Source: Eisenbergiella porci
GTDB taxonomy: Bacteria; Bacillota; Clostridia; Lachnospirales; Lachnospiraceae
Reading direction: 5' to 3'
DNA: 64,000 nucleotides
Assembly (NCBI RefSeq): GCF_009696275.1
Contig: NZ_VUMI01000006.1
Coordinates: 1 to 64,000 of the forward strand
Position numbers and translations under genes: made by a program. The notes beneath the pieces are model-generated. The model had not been told where the DNA came from. It saw nothing but the letters and a program-made list of their open reading frames with translations, and ran no database searches. This document shows positions 55,381 to 64,000 of this stretch, piece by piece; positions within the stretch are counted from its first letter, which is position 1; each line of letters begins with the position of its first letter.

Positions 55381-57291
55381 TTACTTATTTCTTTGGAACG
55401 GAGATTTTTGCCTGCTGTTTTCTTTCCGGTCCGCTTTTTTGGCATTGGCTTCCGGTCCGGGGCCGGCGATCTCAAGCCCTGCATGTATCAGCAGCGGCAT
55501 GGACAGAATGAGCGAGTAGGCATATCTTACGTCGGACGCCACCGGTGTTGCGGCGCACAGCGTAAGAAGGACGGCAAAGAACGGCAGGTACAGAATCCAA
55601 TTCTCTTTTTTCCCATTTAACAGACAGTTGGCAAACAGGAACACAGCCGCCCAGGTAAATGTGCCGATGCTGTAAAGCAGTCCGTAGAGCGGGAAAATAG
55701 TATACAGCTTGGAAAGGATCTCCACAATTTTCGTCACAGCCTGACCGCGCAGCACAGGCTGCCAGGACAGGCCCAGTTCATTGGGGGAAATCCCTTCATT
55801 TGTAAGAAGGCCCGGCGCATCCGGGAACCAGTAGCCCTTCGTCTGATCCACAAAAGCATTCCAGTAATCCAGCGGATATTTAAGCCCCAGCTGCACCCAG
55901 AGCCTGAGATACTCGCCCTTATGCGCCTCCAGATATTCCGGATGCCCATACTGGATCAGCGCCTTCACCGGATCGGAAAGCTCCGGCTGATAATAATCCG
56001 CAATTACCGAATATTCCACGGTTTTTCCCAGCAGCTCCTTCTGTTCCCCGGACAGCTCTCTTCCTTCATAAACCACCCGCGCTATCTGCTGGGCCGGAAT
56101 AGAGAGCGATTCGGAAAACGCAGGCTGCGCCACATCAAAGGCCTCCATGACAGGCCCTTTTACCAGGAACACAACAGCCAGTACCAAAACCTGCAAAGGT
56201 AAGATTATCTTCCAATGCCTTCGGAAGGCATATACCAGAAAAGGCATGGAAAACACAAAGGCATATAGCCCGTTAGAGCGCATCAGGCACACCAGGACGC
56301 CGCTTATGCCAAACAAAACAAGCAGCCCGGGCCTCTCTCCAAACCTGCGCCCTTCGCAGCAGAGCGGCAGCAGCTGGTAAACGCTCAGCACGAACAGAAG
56401 AAACAGCCCGGAAAAAAGAATATCTTTCCACATGGTCACCGCAAAAATCCCGTTATAAGGCACCAGGGCATAAAAAAGCAGGAAACAGAAGCACAGCTTT
56501 TTCCCCGCGCCGCGCCGGAACAGAACCTGCAGCCCGTAAGTAACGATCAGAGCCATGGCAATCATCTGAAAAACTGTATAACATGCAATCCCCGCATACA
56601 CATCATGAAATACCGCATTCCCCAGGGAGGTAAACAGCTGAATCAGCAGCGTATGCACAAAAGGATGATGATTGCTGTACCCGATAAGCCCGCCCGCCTG
56701 GCTGAACTGGCTTAAGCTGTCGGGCGTCATGACCCCGGGAAAATCATAAAGGAACCAGGGAAACCAGCATGCCAGCAGAAGCAGGAAAATCAGCCAGAAC
56801 GGCTGCCCTGAATTTTTCACTCCGTCCGCCTGCCCCGTCCCGGCTTTCTTCGCATTTCCCTCCACAATTCTCCGGATCCGCTCCGAACGCTTCTCCAGCA
56901 GCAAAAACAAAACCCCGCAGCCCCTGAAAAACAGCAAAAACAGCCCCGCCGCCGTCAGACCCAGATAAATCAGCCGGAACAGCCCGTTTTCCAACGTCCC
57001 GGTCAGTTCCCCATGCGCCGCCGCAACATAACAGAACGTATAAAAAATACCCAGGACCAACGCCGCTGTCCGCCGCTTCCCCGCGCTGCGCCCATGAACC
57101 AGCTTCTTCCCCTCCTCAGAAAGCGCGCACTCCCTTTCCCTGCCGGCAGCATACTTGAAAAACTGGAAACACAACAGAAAAAGAACCAGAGTTATTATAT
57201 TCGTAGTCGCAATTCCCCCAATATTCGCCAAAGCAAAAGCAGCCAGATAACCCTCCAGCAAAAAAGGAAGCCTTTCTTTCACACTATTCAT
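55381..57291 (-). CDS. Large polytopic membrane protein, DUF6020-like
   Basis: A 636-residue protein with about a dozen TM segments and a long loop near the C-terminus. A DFPGVMTPDSLSQ block after a TM segment, with HHPFVHTL soon after, resembles the first acidic loop of GT-C glycosyltransferases (DxD-like), which use polyprenyl-linked donors. The annotated start is the ATG at 57291, 6 nt behind AAAGGA; an upstream in-frame ATG at 57351 has no site. Role probably in surface glycan assembly or glycosylation, by fold and neighbourhood; not proven. Confidence 0.7.
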   Translation of the reverse strand: MNSVKERLPFLLEGYLAAFALANIGGIATTNIITLVLFLLCFQFFKYAAGRERECALSEEGKKLVHGRSAGKRRTAALVLGIFYTFCYVAAAHGELTGTLENGLFRLIYLGLTAAGLFLLFFRGCGVLFLLLEKRSERIRRIVEGNAKKAGTGQADGVKNSGQPFWLIFLLLLACWFPWFLYDFPGVMTPDSLSQFSQAGGLIGYSNHHPFVHTLLIQLFTSLGNAVFHDVYAGIACYTVFQMIAMALIVTYGLQVLFRRGAGKKLCFCFLLFYALVPYNGIFAVTMWKDILFSGLFLLFVLSVYQLLPLCCEGRRFGERPGLLVLFGISGVLVCLMRSNGLYAFVFSMPFLVYAFRRHWKIILPLQVLVLAVVFLVKGPVMEAFDVAQPAFSESLSIPAQQIARVVYEGRELSGEQKELLGKTVEYSVIADYYQPELSDPVKALIQYGHPEYLEAHKGEYLRLWVQLGLKYPLDYWNAFVDQTKGYWFPDAPGLLTNEGISPNELGLSWQPVLRGQAVTKIVEILSKLYTIFPLYGLLYSIGTFTWAAVFLFANCLLNGKKENWILYLPFFAVLLTLCAATPVASDVRYAYSLILSMPLLIHAGLEIAGPGPEANAKKADRKENSRQKSPFQRNK

Positions 57292-57388
57292 ACACAATCC
57301 TTTCCCGAATCCAAACAATACCTTTGAAATCCCGCCGCCCTGTGCCCTCAAGGCTGCAACTATTTTACCACGAATTCCTTTCCCCTGC

Positions 57389-58231
57389 CTACCATTTCCG
57401 GCGATATTCCAACGGCGTCATATTTTCCGCCTTTTTAAACACCTTAATAAAATATCCCGCGTCCGCAAATCCGCACAACAACGCGATTTCTTCAATAGAG
57501 CTGTCCGAAAAACGAAGCAGTGACTTGGCATGGGAAATCCGCCGCCCCGTCAAATCACTCCCAATCGTAATCCCATACTTCTTCTTATATTCCCTGGAAA
57601 GATGATATTTACTAATAAAAAAAAGCCCCGACAGCTCCTCCAGAGATATTTTTTCCTGATAATGCTCCTCCAGGTACTTTCTCACCTGCATCAGCTTCGG
57701 AGAAAGCTCCCTTCCCTCCCCGGCCTCAGCCCTGTTTTCCAGAAAACAAAGCGTAATCAAATCCGTAAGATATTTATGCGCGCTCAGCTCCATCAAAGAA
57801 GGCTTCTCCTGCATCAAACCGAAAAGGTCGGTTAAACTATCCGTAAAGGCCGCGGCATTGGCCGGATGAAAAATCGATCCCCGATCCTGTTCCTGATAAG
57901 CCTTATAAAAATCATCCGCCCCATTCCCGTTAAAATGCACCCACATCAAAGTCCACGGATGCTCCGCCGTACTTTCGTGGGCATACTGGTTCCGGCAGTT
58001 GATATACACACAATCCCCCGCCCGGATAAAATGCTTCTTCCCCCGGTAAGTCAGATATCCTTCCCCCTGAATTACCGTCAGAAAAAGATAAGAACTGATA
58101 TTTTCCCTGGAGCTGATATGCGGCTCCATACTCGTCAGCGTCCCGATCTCCTGCACATAAAGATAATGCTGCCTTGCATAAGCAGAAGGCGTCGCCAACA
58201 CACGATCCGACAAAGACTTCCCCATAACCAT
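57389..58231 (-). CDS. AraC-family transcriptional regulator
   Basis: A 280-residue cytoplasmic regulator. The N-terminal cupin (about 25-150, FLTVIQGEGYLTYRGKKHFI, CVYINCRNQYAHES) senses an effector. Two HTHs follow: ISLEELSGLFFISKYHLSREYKKKYG and IEEIALLCGFADAGYFIKVFKKAE. Perfect AGGAGG before the ATG. It lies upstream of the DUF6020-like gene in the same direction (98 nt apart), and its 5' side faces the giant hairpins. Confidence 0.9.
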   Translation of the reverse strand: MVMGKSLSDRVLATPSAYARQHYLYVQEIGTLTSMEPHISSRENISSYLFLTVIQGEGYLTYRGKKHFIRAGDCVYINCRNQYAHESTAEHPWTLMWVHFNGNGADDFYKAYQEQDRGSIFHPANAAAFTDSLTDLFGLMQEKPSLMELSAHKYLTDLITLCFLENRAEAGEGRELSPKLMQVRKYLEEHYQEKISLEELSGLFFISKYHLSREYKKKYGITIGSDLTGRRISHAKSLLRFSDSSIEEIALLCGFADAGYFIKVFKKAENMTPLEYRRKW

Positions 58232-58257
58232 AAAACCTCCTTTTGGGTGGGGGATAT

Positions 58258-58703
58258 CTTTGAGGTGAGTATCGGTTTCCCGGGCGCCTTCCCGGGCGGG
58301 GGTGAGGGGATGGTGTGTGGGCCGGGTGGGGACATGGGGCTGGGGGAGGGCTGTTTCTGCTGCGGCCTCTGTTCCCGGTCCCTGTTCTGTGCGGTCGAAC
58401 TCAAAAATGGGGGATTCCTAACTGTTTCTTTTTCCCGCAGCCAGTCTGGTCGGCTTGAACTCCTCGCAGACGACTGGCGTCGTCTGTTCGTCAGACAAAG
58501 CCTCCCGGGCAGACTGGCTGCGGAAAAAAGAAACAGTAAGGAATCTCACCATTTTTTCGTGACTCCCTTACAGAATCAGGGACCGGAAACAGAGGCCGCA
58601 GCAGAAACAGCCCTCCCCCAGCCCCATGTCCCCGCCCGGCCCACACACCATCCCCTCACCCCCGCCCGGGAAGGCGCCCGGGAAACCGATACTCACCTCA
58701 AAG
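58258..58703. repeat. Giant hairpin element, copy 1 (446 nt)
   Basis: The 5' arm from 58258 (CTTTGAGGTGAGTATCGG...) is complementary to the 3' arm ending at 58703 (...CCGATACTCACCTCAAAG) over about 130 bp, with only wobble pairs and a one-base bulge. Inside lies a 185-nt core (58387-58571) that on the - strand matches copy 2 with about 19 differences. The core has its own stem, the apical closing pair GGCTT/AAGCC and the inner hairpin CAGACGAC-GCCA-GTCGTCTG. Open frames across it are by-products of high GC and show no codon-like conservation. Nature unknown: foldback mobile element, structured RNA or strong insulator. Confidence 0.9.
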
Positions 58704-58872
58704 CCCACTACATTACGCAGTCCGTAAGGTTAAAAAGATAAAAGACAAAAAATAAAGGACTAAAAAACAAATGATAAAAGATTAAAAACCAAGGTACACT
58801 TTCGCTAAAGAAACTTTTTCCATATTACTATCGATTGCTTTATTCTGCTGGGCTATTGAGAAGGAACTTGGC
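58704..58872. other. A-rich spacer between the giant hairpins
   Basis: From 58730 to 58795 irregular A-rich repeats occur (variants of ATAAAAGAYTAAAAA). The rest is AT-rich without a gene. The two flanking cores are inverted relative to each other, so this segment could in principle be flipped by recombination. Confidence 0.5.
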
Positions 58873-59171
58873 GCCCTGTGGCGGCGGGGGGTTTGGGGGC
58901 GGGAGGAAGGCGGGGGCGGCGGGCTGGTCTGCAAGGGAGTCGCGAAAAAATGGTGAGATTCCTTACTGCTGCTTTTTCCCGGAAACGGTCTGCCCGGGAG
59001 GCTTTGTCTGACGAACAGACGACGCCAGTCGTCTGCGAGGAGTTCAAGCCGACCAGACCGTTTCCGGGAAAAAGCAACAGTTAGGAATCCCCCATTTTTA
59101 AGCCCGACCGCGAAGACCAGCCCGCCGCCTCCGCCTTCCTCCCGCCCCCAAACCCCCCGCCGCCACAGGGC
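58873..59171. repeat. Giant hairpin element, copy 2 (299 nt)
   Basis: The outer arm from 58873 (GCCCTGTGGCGGCGGGG...) pairs with the arm ending at 59171 over about 60 bp with one G.T wobble. It is unrelated in sequence to the arms of copy 1. The core (58931-59115) is the same as in copy 1 but in opposite orientation. The apical ~58 nt (from CCCGGGAGGCTTTGTC to GTTCAAGCCGACCAGAC) are identical in both copies. Stem bases that differ do so in complementary pairs. Confidence 0.9.
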
Positions 59172-59260
59172 TCACAATTCCTCCCTCAACAACCCTCCTA
59201 CATTATAAAGCAATCCCCACCAGATAGCAATATATTACTATTTGTGGGCAAGATAGTAAA

Positions 59261-59289
59261 TTGTAATGAGGAAAATTAAGTGGTATATT
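59261..59289 (+). promoter_or_regulatory. Promoter of the GDP-fucose/polysaccharide operon
   Basis: TTGTAA (59261-59266) and TATATT (59284-59289) are 17 nt apart, 57 nt before the gmd start and 90 nt after hairpin copy 2. Confidence 0.65.
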
Positions 59290-59345
59290 CTTTTGCAGTC
59301 ACAGCAAAATAAGCCTAATAGATTAAAAACAGAGAGGTAAACAGT

Positions 59346-60410
59346 ATGAATAACGTTGCATTGATTACAGGGATTAACGGGCAGGATGGTTCTTATCTTG
59401 CGGAGTTTTTATTGGAGAAGGGGTATGAGGTGCATGGCCTGGTGAGGCGTCACAGTATTTCTGTTACCAGCAGGATTGACCATCTGATTCATTCCCCCTA
59501 TAATAATGTTAAATTCTTTCTTCATTATGCGGACACGACGGATTCCAGCGGACTGATGCGGCTGATGGCGGAAATCAAGCCTACCGAAGTGTATAACCTG
59601 GCGGCGCAGTCTCATGTTGGTATTTCCTTTGAGGTCCCGGAATATACGGCGGATGCTACAGGAATGAGTACGCTGAAGCTTTTGGAGGCCATTCGGATCA
59701 ATGGGGGGCCGTGCCGTTTTTATCAGGCGTCTACCTCCGAGCTGTTCGGCGGGCTGCCGGAGACGGCTCCCCAGAGTGAGAAAACGCCTTTTTATCCCAA
59801 GAGCCCTTATGGTGTGGCGAAGCTGTATTCTTACTGGATTACGGTGAATTACAGGGAGTCTTATAATATGTTCACCTGTAACGGGATTCTGTTTAATCAT
59901 GAATCACCCAGAAGGGGCGAGAATTTCGTTACCAGGAAGATTACGCTGGCCATTGCCAATATTCTGGCAGGAAAGCAGGAGAAGCTTTCCCTGGGGAATA
60001 TGAATGCCAAGAGGGACTGGGGCTTTGCAGGGGATTATGTGGAAGGTATGTGGCTGATGCTGCAGCAGGATAAGCCGGGGGATTATGTGCTGTCTACGAA
60101 TGAAACCCATACGGTAAGAGAATTTGCGGAGGCGGCTTTCCAGGAGGTGGGCATTACTGTCCGCTGGGAAGGGACCGGGGTGAATGAAAAGGGTTATGAT
60201 TCCCGGACCGGCAGGCTGCTTGTGGACGTAAATCCTGAATTTTACCGTCCGGCGGAGGTGGAGTTCCTCTGGGGAGATTGTTCCAAGGCGGAGAAAGAAC
60301 TGAACTGGAAGAGAAAAGTGGATTTTAAAGGCCTTGTGGCTATGATGATGGATGCGGATATGCAGGCCGTTGTCGGCGTGGGCTGTGAGGAATTTAAAAA
60401 CAGAAAGTAG
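59346..60410 (+). CDS. gmd: GDP-mannose 4,6-dehydratase
   Basis: First step from GDP-mannose to GDP-L-fucose. 354 residues, SDR fold: NADP motif [41 protein letters not shown], catalytic Ser/Thr in [19 protein letters not shown] (YxxxK) and [16 protein letters not shown], typical of Gmd. AGAGAGG precedes the ATG. Followed after 6 nt by a membrane protein and then fcl, with manC further on: a complete GDP-fucose route. Confidence 0.97.
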   Translation: MNNVALITGINGQDGSYLAEFLLEKGYEVHGLVRRHSISVTSRIDHLIHSPYNNVKFFLHYADTTDSSGLMRLMAEIKPTEVYNLAAQSHVGISFEVPEYTADATGMSTLKLLEAIRINGGPCRFYQASTSELFGGLPETAPQSEKTPFYPKSPYGVAKLYSYWITVNYRESYNMFTCNGILFNHESPRRGENFVTRKITLAIANILAGKQEKLSLGNMNAKRDWGFAGDYVEGMWLMLQQDKPGDYVLSTNETHTVREFAEAAFQEVGITVRWEGTGVNEKGYDSRTGRLLVDVNPEFYRPAEVEFLWGDCSKAEKELNWKRKVDFKGLVAMMMDADMQAVVGVGCEEFKNRK

Positions 60411-60416
60411 GATTTT

Positions 60417-62258
60417 ATGTTAACTGTGCTGTTCAACTGGGGATATATTTTCGTTACGGCATTTCTGATTGGCTTTGCGGTATTGCTGCCTTTTGAAAGG
60501 GGCGGCGCGGCGGCCGGCAGGGCGCCCGGAGGCGGGACGGGTGCTGTCCGCCGGAAGATGACGGCGGTCCTGATGGCGGGGCTTGCGGCGGTAACGGTAT
60601 ATTCCCAGGTGTTCAGCCTTTTTGCGGGAGTGGGGCTTTGGGCAAATGTGCTGTTGGTGGCGGCGTGTGCGGTCATTGCGGTGGTCTGTCGCCGGCCTTT
60701 GGCTGTTTATTGGCGGGAAAGGGCCGGTCAACGCAGCAGGGGGTATGTGGTGTTTTTGGCGGGACTGGTCCTGCTGATGGCCTATGGGACCTCCAGAGGG
60801 TATATGCATGTGGATACCGGGCTGTATCATGCCCAGGCCATACGGTGGATCGAGGAGTATGGCGTGGTTCCGGGGCTGGGTAACCTGCACAGCCGGTTTG
60901 CCTATAACAGCGCGGCGTTTCCGTTGTGCGCGATTTACAGTATGCGGTGGCTGGGAGGAAGCCTGTTCCCGGGGGGAATCCATGCGGTGCAGGGTTTTCT
61001 GGCGCTGCTGGTGGGTATCCAGTGCAGCGGGATCCGGACGTTGGCGGCGCGCAGAAAGGTGAGGGTCTCCGACTTTGTAAGGGTGGGAGGCATCTATTAT
61101 CTGACTGTGCTGTTTGGTGAGATGGTGTCGCCGGCGTCGGATTATTTTGCCATGCTGCTGCTGCTTTTTATCCTGATTGACTGGCTGGATTTGCTGGAGA
61201 GCGGGGAAAAGGAGGCGGCGCCCTATGCCCTGCTTTCCCTGCTTCTTGTATTTACGGTTACAGTGAAGCTGTCGGCGGCGGTGATTCTGCTGCTGGTGCT
61301 CAAGCCTGCGGTGCAGCTGCTGTGGGAAAAAAGGTGGAAGGAAATCGGGCTGTATCTGGGGCTTGGTTTTGGGATTGCGCTTCCCTGGCTGATACGGGGC
61401 GTGCTGATTTCCGGCTGGCTGTTTTATCCTTTTACTTTTCTGGATCTGTTCCCTGTGGACTGGAAAATCGAAAAGGGCTATGCGGATTGCGATTCCAAGG
61501 AGATCCAGGTGTTTGCCAGACTGCTTTATGATGTAAATCTGTATGACACGCCGTTTTCCGGCTGGGCGGGCAAGTGGTTTGCTTCCCTGAAGGGGCTGGA
61601 AAAGCTTTGGGTGGCGGCAAGCGCCGCATGCACCGGGCTGGGGGCTGTAACCATTGTGGGAGCGGGCCTGAGAGTATGGAAAGCAGGATTGGAAGAACGG
61701 AAAAACAGGGCACGGGAAAAGGAGATACAGAAAAAGGATACACAGGAAAACAGGCCGGAGGCGGACGAAATTCTTCCCTGGGACTGGATTTTGTATGCGG
61801 CGGTCCTGATAACAGGTTATTTTTTCTGGCAGTTTTCCGCGCCATTGGTGCGTTATGGTTATGTCTATGTGCTGGCGCTGCCTATGGCGGTGCTGGGCTG
61901 CTGTTATACATGGGTGCAGGGGAAAATTGAAAAGGGCAGCCGGTACGGATATTATGTATTCGAAGCCGGTTTCCTCCTGTTCCTTATATTTAAGGCTGTG
62001 GGCCTGGCCGGCGGCATGGCGGCGTCTGCGGGGGAGCCTTATTATGTGAGGCAGCAGGGCTATGGAAGCTTTGACGCTGTCACCTATGATGTGGACGGTG
62101 TGACGGTTTATGTGCCTGCGGACGGCGGGCAGATTGGATATGATAAATTCCCTTCCTCCCCCAGGATCCAGAATATTGAGCTGCGGGGAGAAGGAGAGCA
62201 TGCGGGAGATATCAGGTATGGCTTCCGCGAGAATAGAAAAGAGGAAGATGCACAATGA
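60417..62258 (+). CDS. Polytopic membrane protein of the GDP-fucose operon
   Basis: A 613-residue protein with about 12 TM segments, high GC, and a loop after TM3/4 with [21 protein letters not shown], resembling the acidic loop of GT-C enzymes (LIC_10190-like). A charged stretch ([20 protein letters not shown]) lies near 420-445. It overlaps fcl by 4 nt. A glycosyltransferase or polymer-handling role is inferred from position; a function cannot be assigned from sequence alone. Confidence 0.65.
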   Translation: MLTVLFNWGYIFVTAFLIGFAVLLPFERGGAAAGRAPGGGTGAVRRKMTAVLMAGLAAVTVYSQVFSLFAGVGLWANVLLVAACAVIAVVCRRPLAVYWRERAGQRSRGYVVFLAGLVLLMAYGTSRGYMHVDTGLYHAQAIRWIEEYGVVPGLGNLHSRFAYNSAAFPLCAIYSMRWLGGSLFPGGIHAVQGFLALLVGIQCSGIRTLAARRKVRVSDFVRVGGIYYLTVLFGEMVSPASDYFAMLLLLFILIDWLDLLESGEKEAAPYALLSLLLVFTVTVKLSAAVILLLVLKPAVQLLWEKRWKEIGLYLGLGFGIALPWLIRGVLISGWLFYPFTFLDLFPVDWKIEKGYADCDSKEIQVFARLLYDVNLYDTPFSGWAGKWFASLKGLEKLWVAASAACTGLGAVTIVGAGLRVWKAGLEERKNRAREKEIQKKDTQENRPEADEILPWDWILYAAVLITGYFFWQFSAPLVRYGYVYVLALPMAVLGCCYTWVQGKIEKGSRYGYYVFEAGFLLFLIFKAVGLAGGMAASAGEPYYVRQQGYGSFDAVTYDVDGVTVYVPADGGQIGYDKFPSSPRIQNIELRGEGEHAGDIRYGFRENRKEEDAQ

Positions 62259-63205
62259 GTACAATCGAAAAATCAGATAAAATATATGTGGCGGGTCACC
62301 GGGGACTTGTGGGCAGCGCTATCGTGAGGAACCTGCAGGCAAAGGGCTATGAAAATGTGATCGGCAGGACACACAGGGAGCTTGATCTGACAAGCCAGGC
62401 GCAGGTAAGGGATTTTTTTGAAAAGGAAAGGCCGGATGTGGTGGTACTGGCCGCTGCGAAGGTGGGCGGAATCAATGCCAATAATACCACGCCTGCGGAG
62501 TTTGCCTATGAAAATATGCAGATTCAGTGCAATGTCATTAAATGCTGCCATGATTTTCATGTAAAAAAGCTGCTTTTTCTGGGAAGCACCTGTATTTATC
62601 CGAAAATGGCGCCCCAGCCCATTCCGGAGGATGCGCTTCTCACCGGACCTTTGGAGGAAACGAATGAAGCCTATGCGATTGCCAAAATTGCGGGGCTGGA
62701 AATGTGCAAATTTTATAAAAGGCAGTACGGCGATGATTTTATCAGCTGTATGCCCACGAATCTGTATGGCCCCCATGATAACTATGATCTGAAGGGAAGC
62801 CATGTGCTGCCCGCCATGATCCGGAAGTTCCATGAGGCAAAGGTGAACGGCGCGTCCACGGTGGAGCTGTGGGGCACCGGGACTCCCCTGCGCGAGTTCC
62901 TTTACGTGGATGATATGGCGGATGCCTGTGTGTTCCTTCTGGAAAATTATAGCGGTGAGCAGCATGTAAATATCGGCACCGGCAAAGAGATTACAATTAA
63001 GGAGCTGGCGGAGACCGTGCGCAGGACGGTGGGCTTTACCGGTGAAATCGTATGGAACAGCGCCATGCCTGACGGAACGCCCCGGAAGCTTACCGATGTG
63101 ACCAAGCTGCACGGGCTGGGCTGGACACATAAGGTTGAGCTGGAGGAAGGCGTAAGGCTGGCTTATGACTGGTTCAGGGAAAATGTGGAGGCGGCAAGGC
63201 TGTAA
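62255..63205 (+). CDS. fcl: GDP-L-fucose synthase
   Basis: Epimerase/reductase that converts GDP-4-keto-6-deoxymannose to GDP-L-fucose. 316 residues: [28 protein letters not shown], active-site Ser in [29 protein letters not shown] (YxxxK), and [25 protein letters not shown] overlap with the preceding gene and GAGGAAGA site. Confidence 0.97.
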   Translation: MSTIEKSDKIYVAGHRGLVGSAIVRNLQAKGYENVIGRTHRELDLTSQAQVRDFFEKERPDVVVLAAAKVGGINANNTTPAEFAYENMQIQCNVIKCCHDFHVKKLLFLGSTCIYPKMAPQPIPEDALLTGPLEETNEAYAIAKIAGLEMCKFYKRQYGDDFISCMPTNLYGPHDNYDLKGSHVLPAMIRKFHEAKVNGASTVELWGTGTPLREFLYVDDMADACVFLLENYSGEQHVNIGTGKEITIKELAETVRRTVGFTGEIVWNSAMPDGTPRKLTDVTKLHGLGWTHKVELEEGVRLAYDWFRENVEAARL

Positions 63206-63320
63206 TTGACGGCAGCATGGAGCTGCGGGAATTTTAAAGAAATGGCGGCAGCCGTAAACGAACAGTTAAAGTAACGGTCCGGTTATCTGAGCCGTTACCG
63301 GTTAAGAATGGAGAATGGAC

Positions 63321-64000
63321 ATGAAAACATACGGAGTAGTAATGGCCGGGGGCGGAGGCACCAGATTGTGGCCGCTTTCCACGAAAAAGCTGCCCAAGCA
63401 GTTTCTGAACCTGTCCGGCAGGGAAACGCTGGTGAATGAGGCTGTGGACCGGCTTCTGGGCGTTGCGGACAAGGACGATATTTTTATTGTGACCAATGCC
63501 TCGCAGACGGAGGTGATGCTTTCGCAGACCGCAGGACGGGTGAAGGCGGATCATATCCTGGCGGAGCCGGCGGCGAGGAATACGGCGGCCTGTATCGGCT
63601 ATGCGGCCATAACCATTTTGAAAAAGTACGGCGACGGCATCATGTGCGTGGTGCCCTCCGATCCTTATATCAGGGATGAAAAAGGGTTCCAGGCAACGCT
63701 GCAGGAAGCGGTAAAGGCCGCTGAGGAAACGGACGCTCTTGTGACCATCGGCATCAGCCCCACCTTTGCCGCTACCGGCTACGGCTATATCCGGAGCACT
63801 GCGGTGGAAGGGAAAGCGTACCGCAAGGTAGAGGAGTTTGTGGAAAAACCGGATGAGGAAACGGCAAGGGGATACCTGGAGGCAGGCAGCTATGCCTGGA
63901 ACAGCGGCATGTTTATCTGGAAGGCTTCCACCATCCTTTCTTATTATAAGAAACTGCTCCCGGATATTTACGAATGCCTGATGAAGCTGGCGGAGGGCTT
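63321..64000 (+). CDS. manC: Mannose-1-phosphate guanylyltransferase (cut by window end)
   Basis: Makes GDP-mannose, the substrate of Gmd. The first 226 residues are visible: nucleotide-binding signature MAGGGGTRLWPLSTKKLPKQ, AEPAARNTAACIGYAA, VVPSDPYI, ATGYGYIR, FVEKPDEETA and YAWNSGMFIWKA. ATG 63321 follows GGAG at 7 nt. The 3' end is outside the window, so a fused isomerase domain cannot be judged. Confidence 0.93.
   Translation, partial: MKTYGVVMAGGGGTRLWPLSTKKLPKQFLNLSGRETLVNEAVDRLLGVADKDDIFIVTNASQTEVMLSQTAGRVKADHILAEPAARNTAACIGYAAITILKKYGDGIMCVVPSDPYIRDEKGFQATLQEAVKAAEETDALVTIGISPTFAATGYGYIRSTAVEGKAYRKVEEFVEKPDEETARGYLEAGSYAWNSGMFIWKASTILSYYKKLLPDIYECLMKLAEG

Noticed and set aside
57866-59084. 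Several long open frames across the giant hairpins on both strands
   Set aside because: They arise from high-GC palindromic DNA, lack ribosome sites and overlap one another. The conserved core is invariant at all codon positions and changes in base-paired couples, which is structural rather than coding behaviour.
58258-59171. Retron msr-msd, group II intron, CRISPR array or integron attC array
   Set aside because: No reverse transcriptase, maturase, cas gene, spaced repeats or integrase is present nearby, and the hairpins are far larger than attC sites.
60420-62264. Very long antisense open frame opposite the membrane-protein gene
   Set aside because: It is Pro/Arg/His/Gln-rich, mirrors the GC-rich + strand gene with strong TM pattern, and has no ribosome site; it is a shadow frame.

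Overview
The window looks like chromosomal DNA of a gut Firmicute, most likely a member of the Lachnospiraceae. Evidence: a type III glutamine synthetase, a CdaA-CdaR-GlmM operon, an FtsEX operon led by a PucR/CdaR-type regulator, two LplA/LplB/LplC-type sugar ABC operons with AraC/YesN-type regulators, DUF3048 and DUF6020-like proteins, strong Shine-Dalgarno sites and many short rho-independent terminators. The species cannot be fixed from the sequence alone.

Layout. (1) 0-6.6 kb: a transposase remnant, glnA (type III) and tRNA-Gln, then damaged genes: an rtcB-prfH ribosome-repair pair in which both genes have lost internal segments, a cut-off PHP-type phosphatase and a cut-off small-molecule kinase. 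An intact XRE regulator lies among them. (2) 6.7-15.9 kb: housekeeping genes: acyl-ACP thioesterase, CvfB-like S1 protein, CPBP protease, a WecG/TagA-like protein behind a structured leader, and a cell-wall operon of PucR-type regulator, ftsE, ftsX, coiled-coil M23 hydrolase and ctpA. (3) 16.0-20.5 kb: an AT-richer accessory block with an intact serine hydrolase, then a Fic gene, an orphan gene tail, a 5' copy of uvrB and an AlbA_2/Schlafen-type gene. The Fic, uvrB and AlbA_2 copies have all lost internal segments. (4) 20.6-37.4 kb: uvrB, uvrA, mreB/mbl, recD2, comF, two membrane proteins, cdaA, cdaR, glmM, an HPr-like protein and leuA. (5) 37.7-54.2 kb: two carbohydrate-uptake loci. One has a membrane-bound AraC regulator with two permeases and a binding protein. 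The other has a YesN/YesM-type two-component system, a binding protein, two permeases and a GH29 alpha-L-fucosidase. (6) 54.4-64 kb: surface-polysaccharide genes (rfbD, GT-C-like membrane proteins, gmd, fcl, manC) for GDP-fucose supply and polymer assembly.

The most unusual feature is the gene-free 1.1 kb between the AraC gene ending at 58231 and gmd. It holds two very large hairpins (446 and 299 nt). They carry the same 185-nt core in opposite orientations. Within the core the stem bases change in compensating pairs, while the long outer arms are unrelated between copies yet almost perfectly self-complementary. No coding content explains them. This looks like an uncharacterised foldback or structured-RNA family.

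A second theme is repeated gene loss by internal deletion. At least five genes keep both ends but have lost the middle. In the uvrB copy the 138-nt deletion lies exactly between two near-identical 8-nt direct repeats, which points to slipped-strand or short-homology deletion. The Fic relic is flanked on both sides by five copies of the 9-mer TTTCGTCCA, two of which form a perfect palindrome over its promoter.
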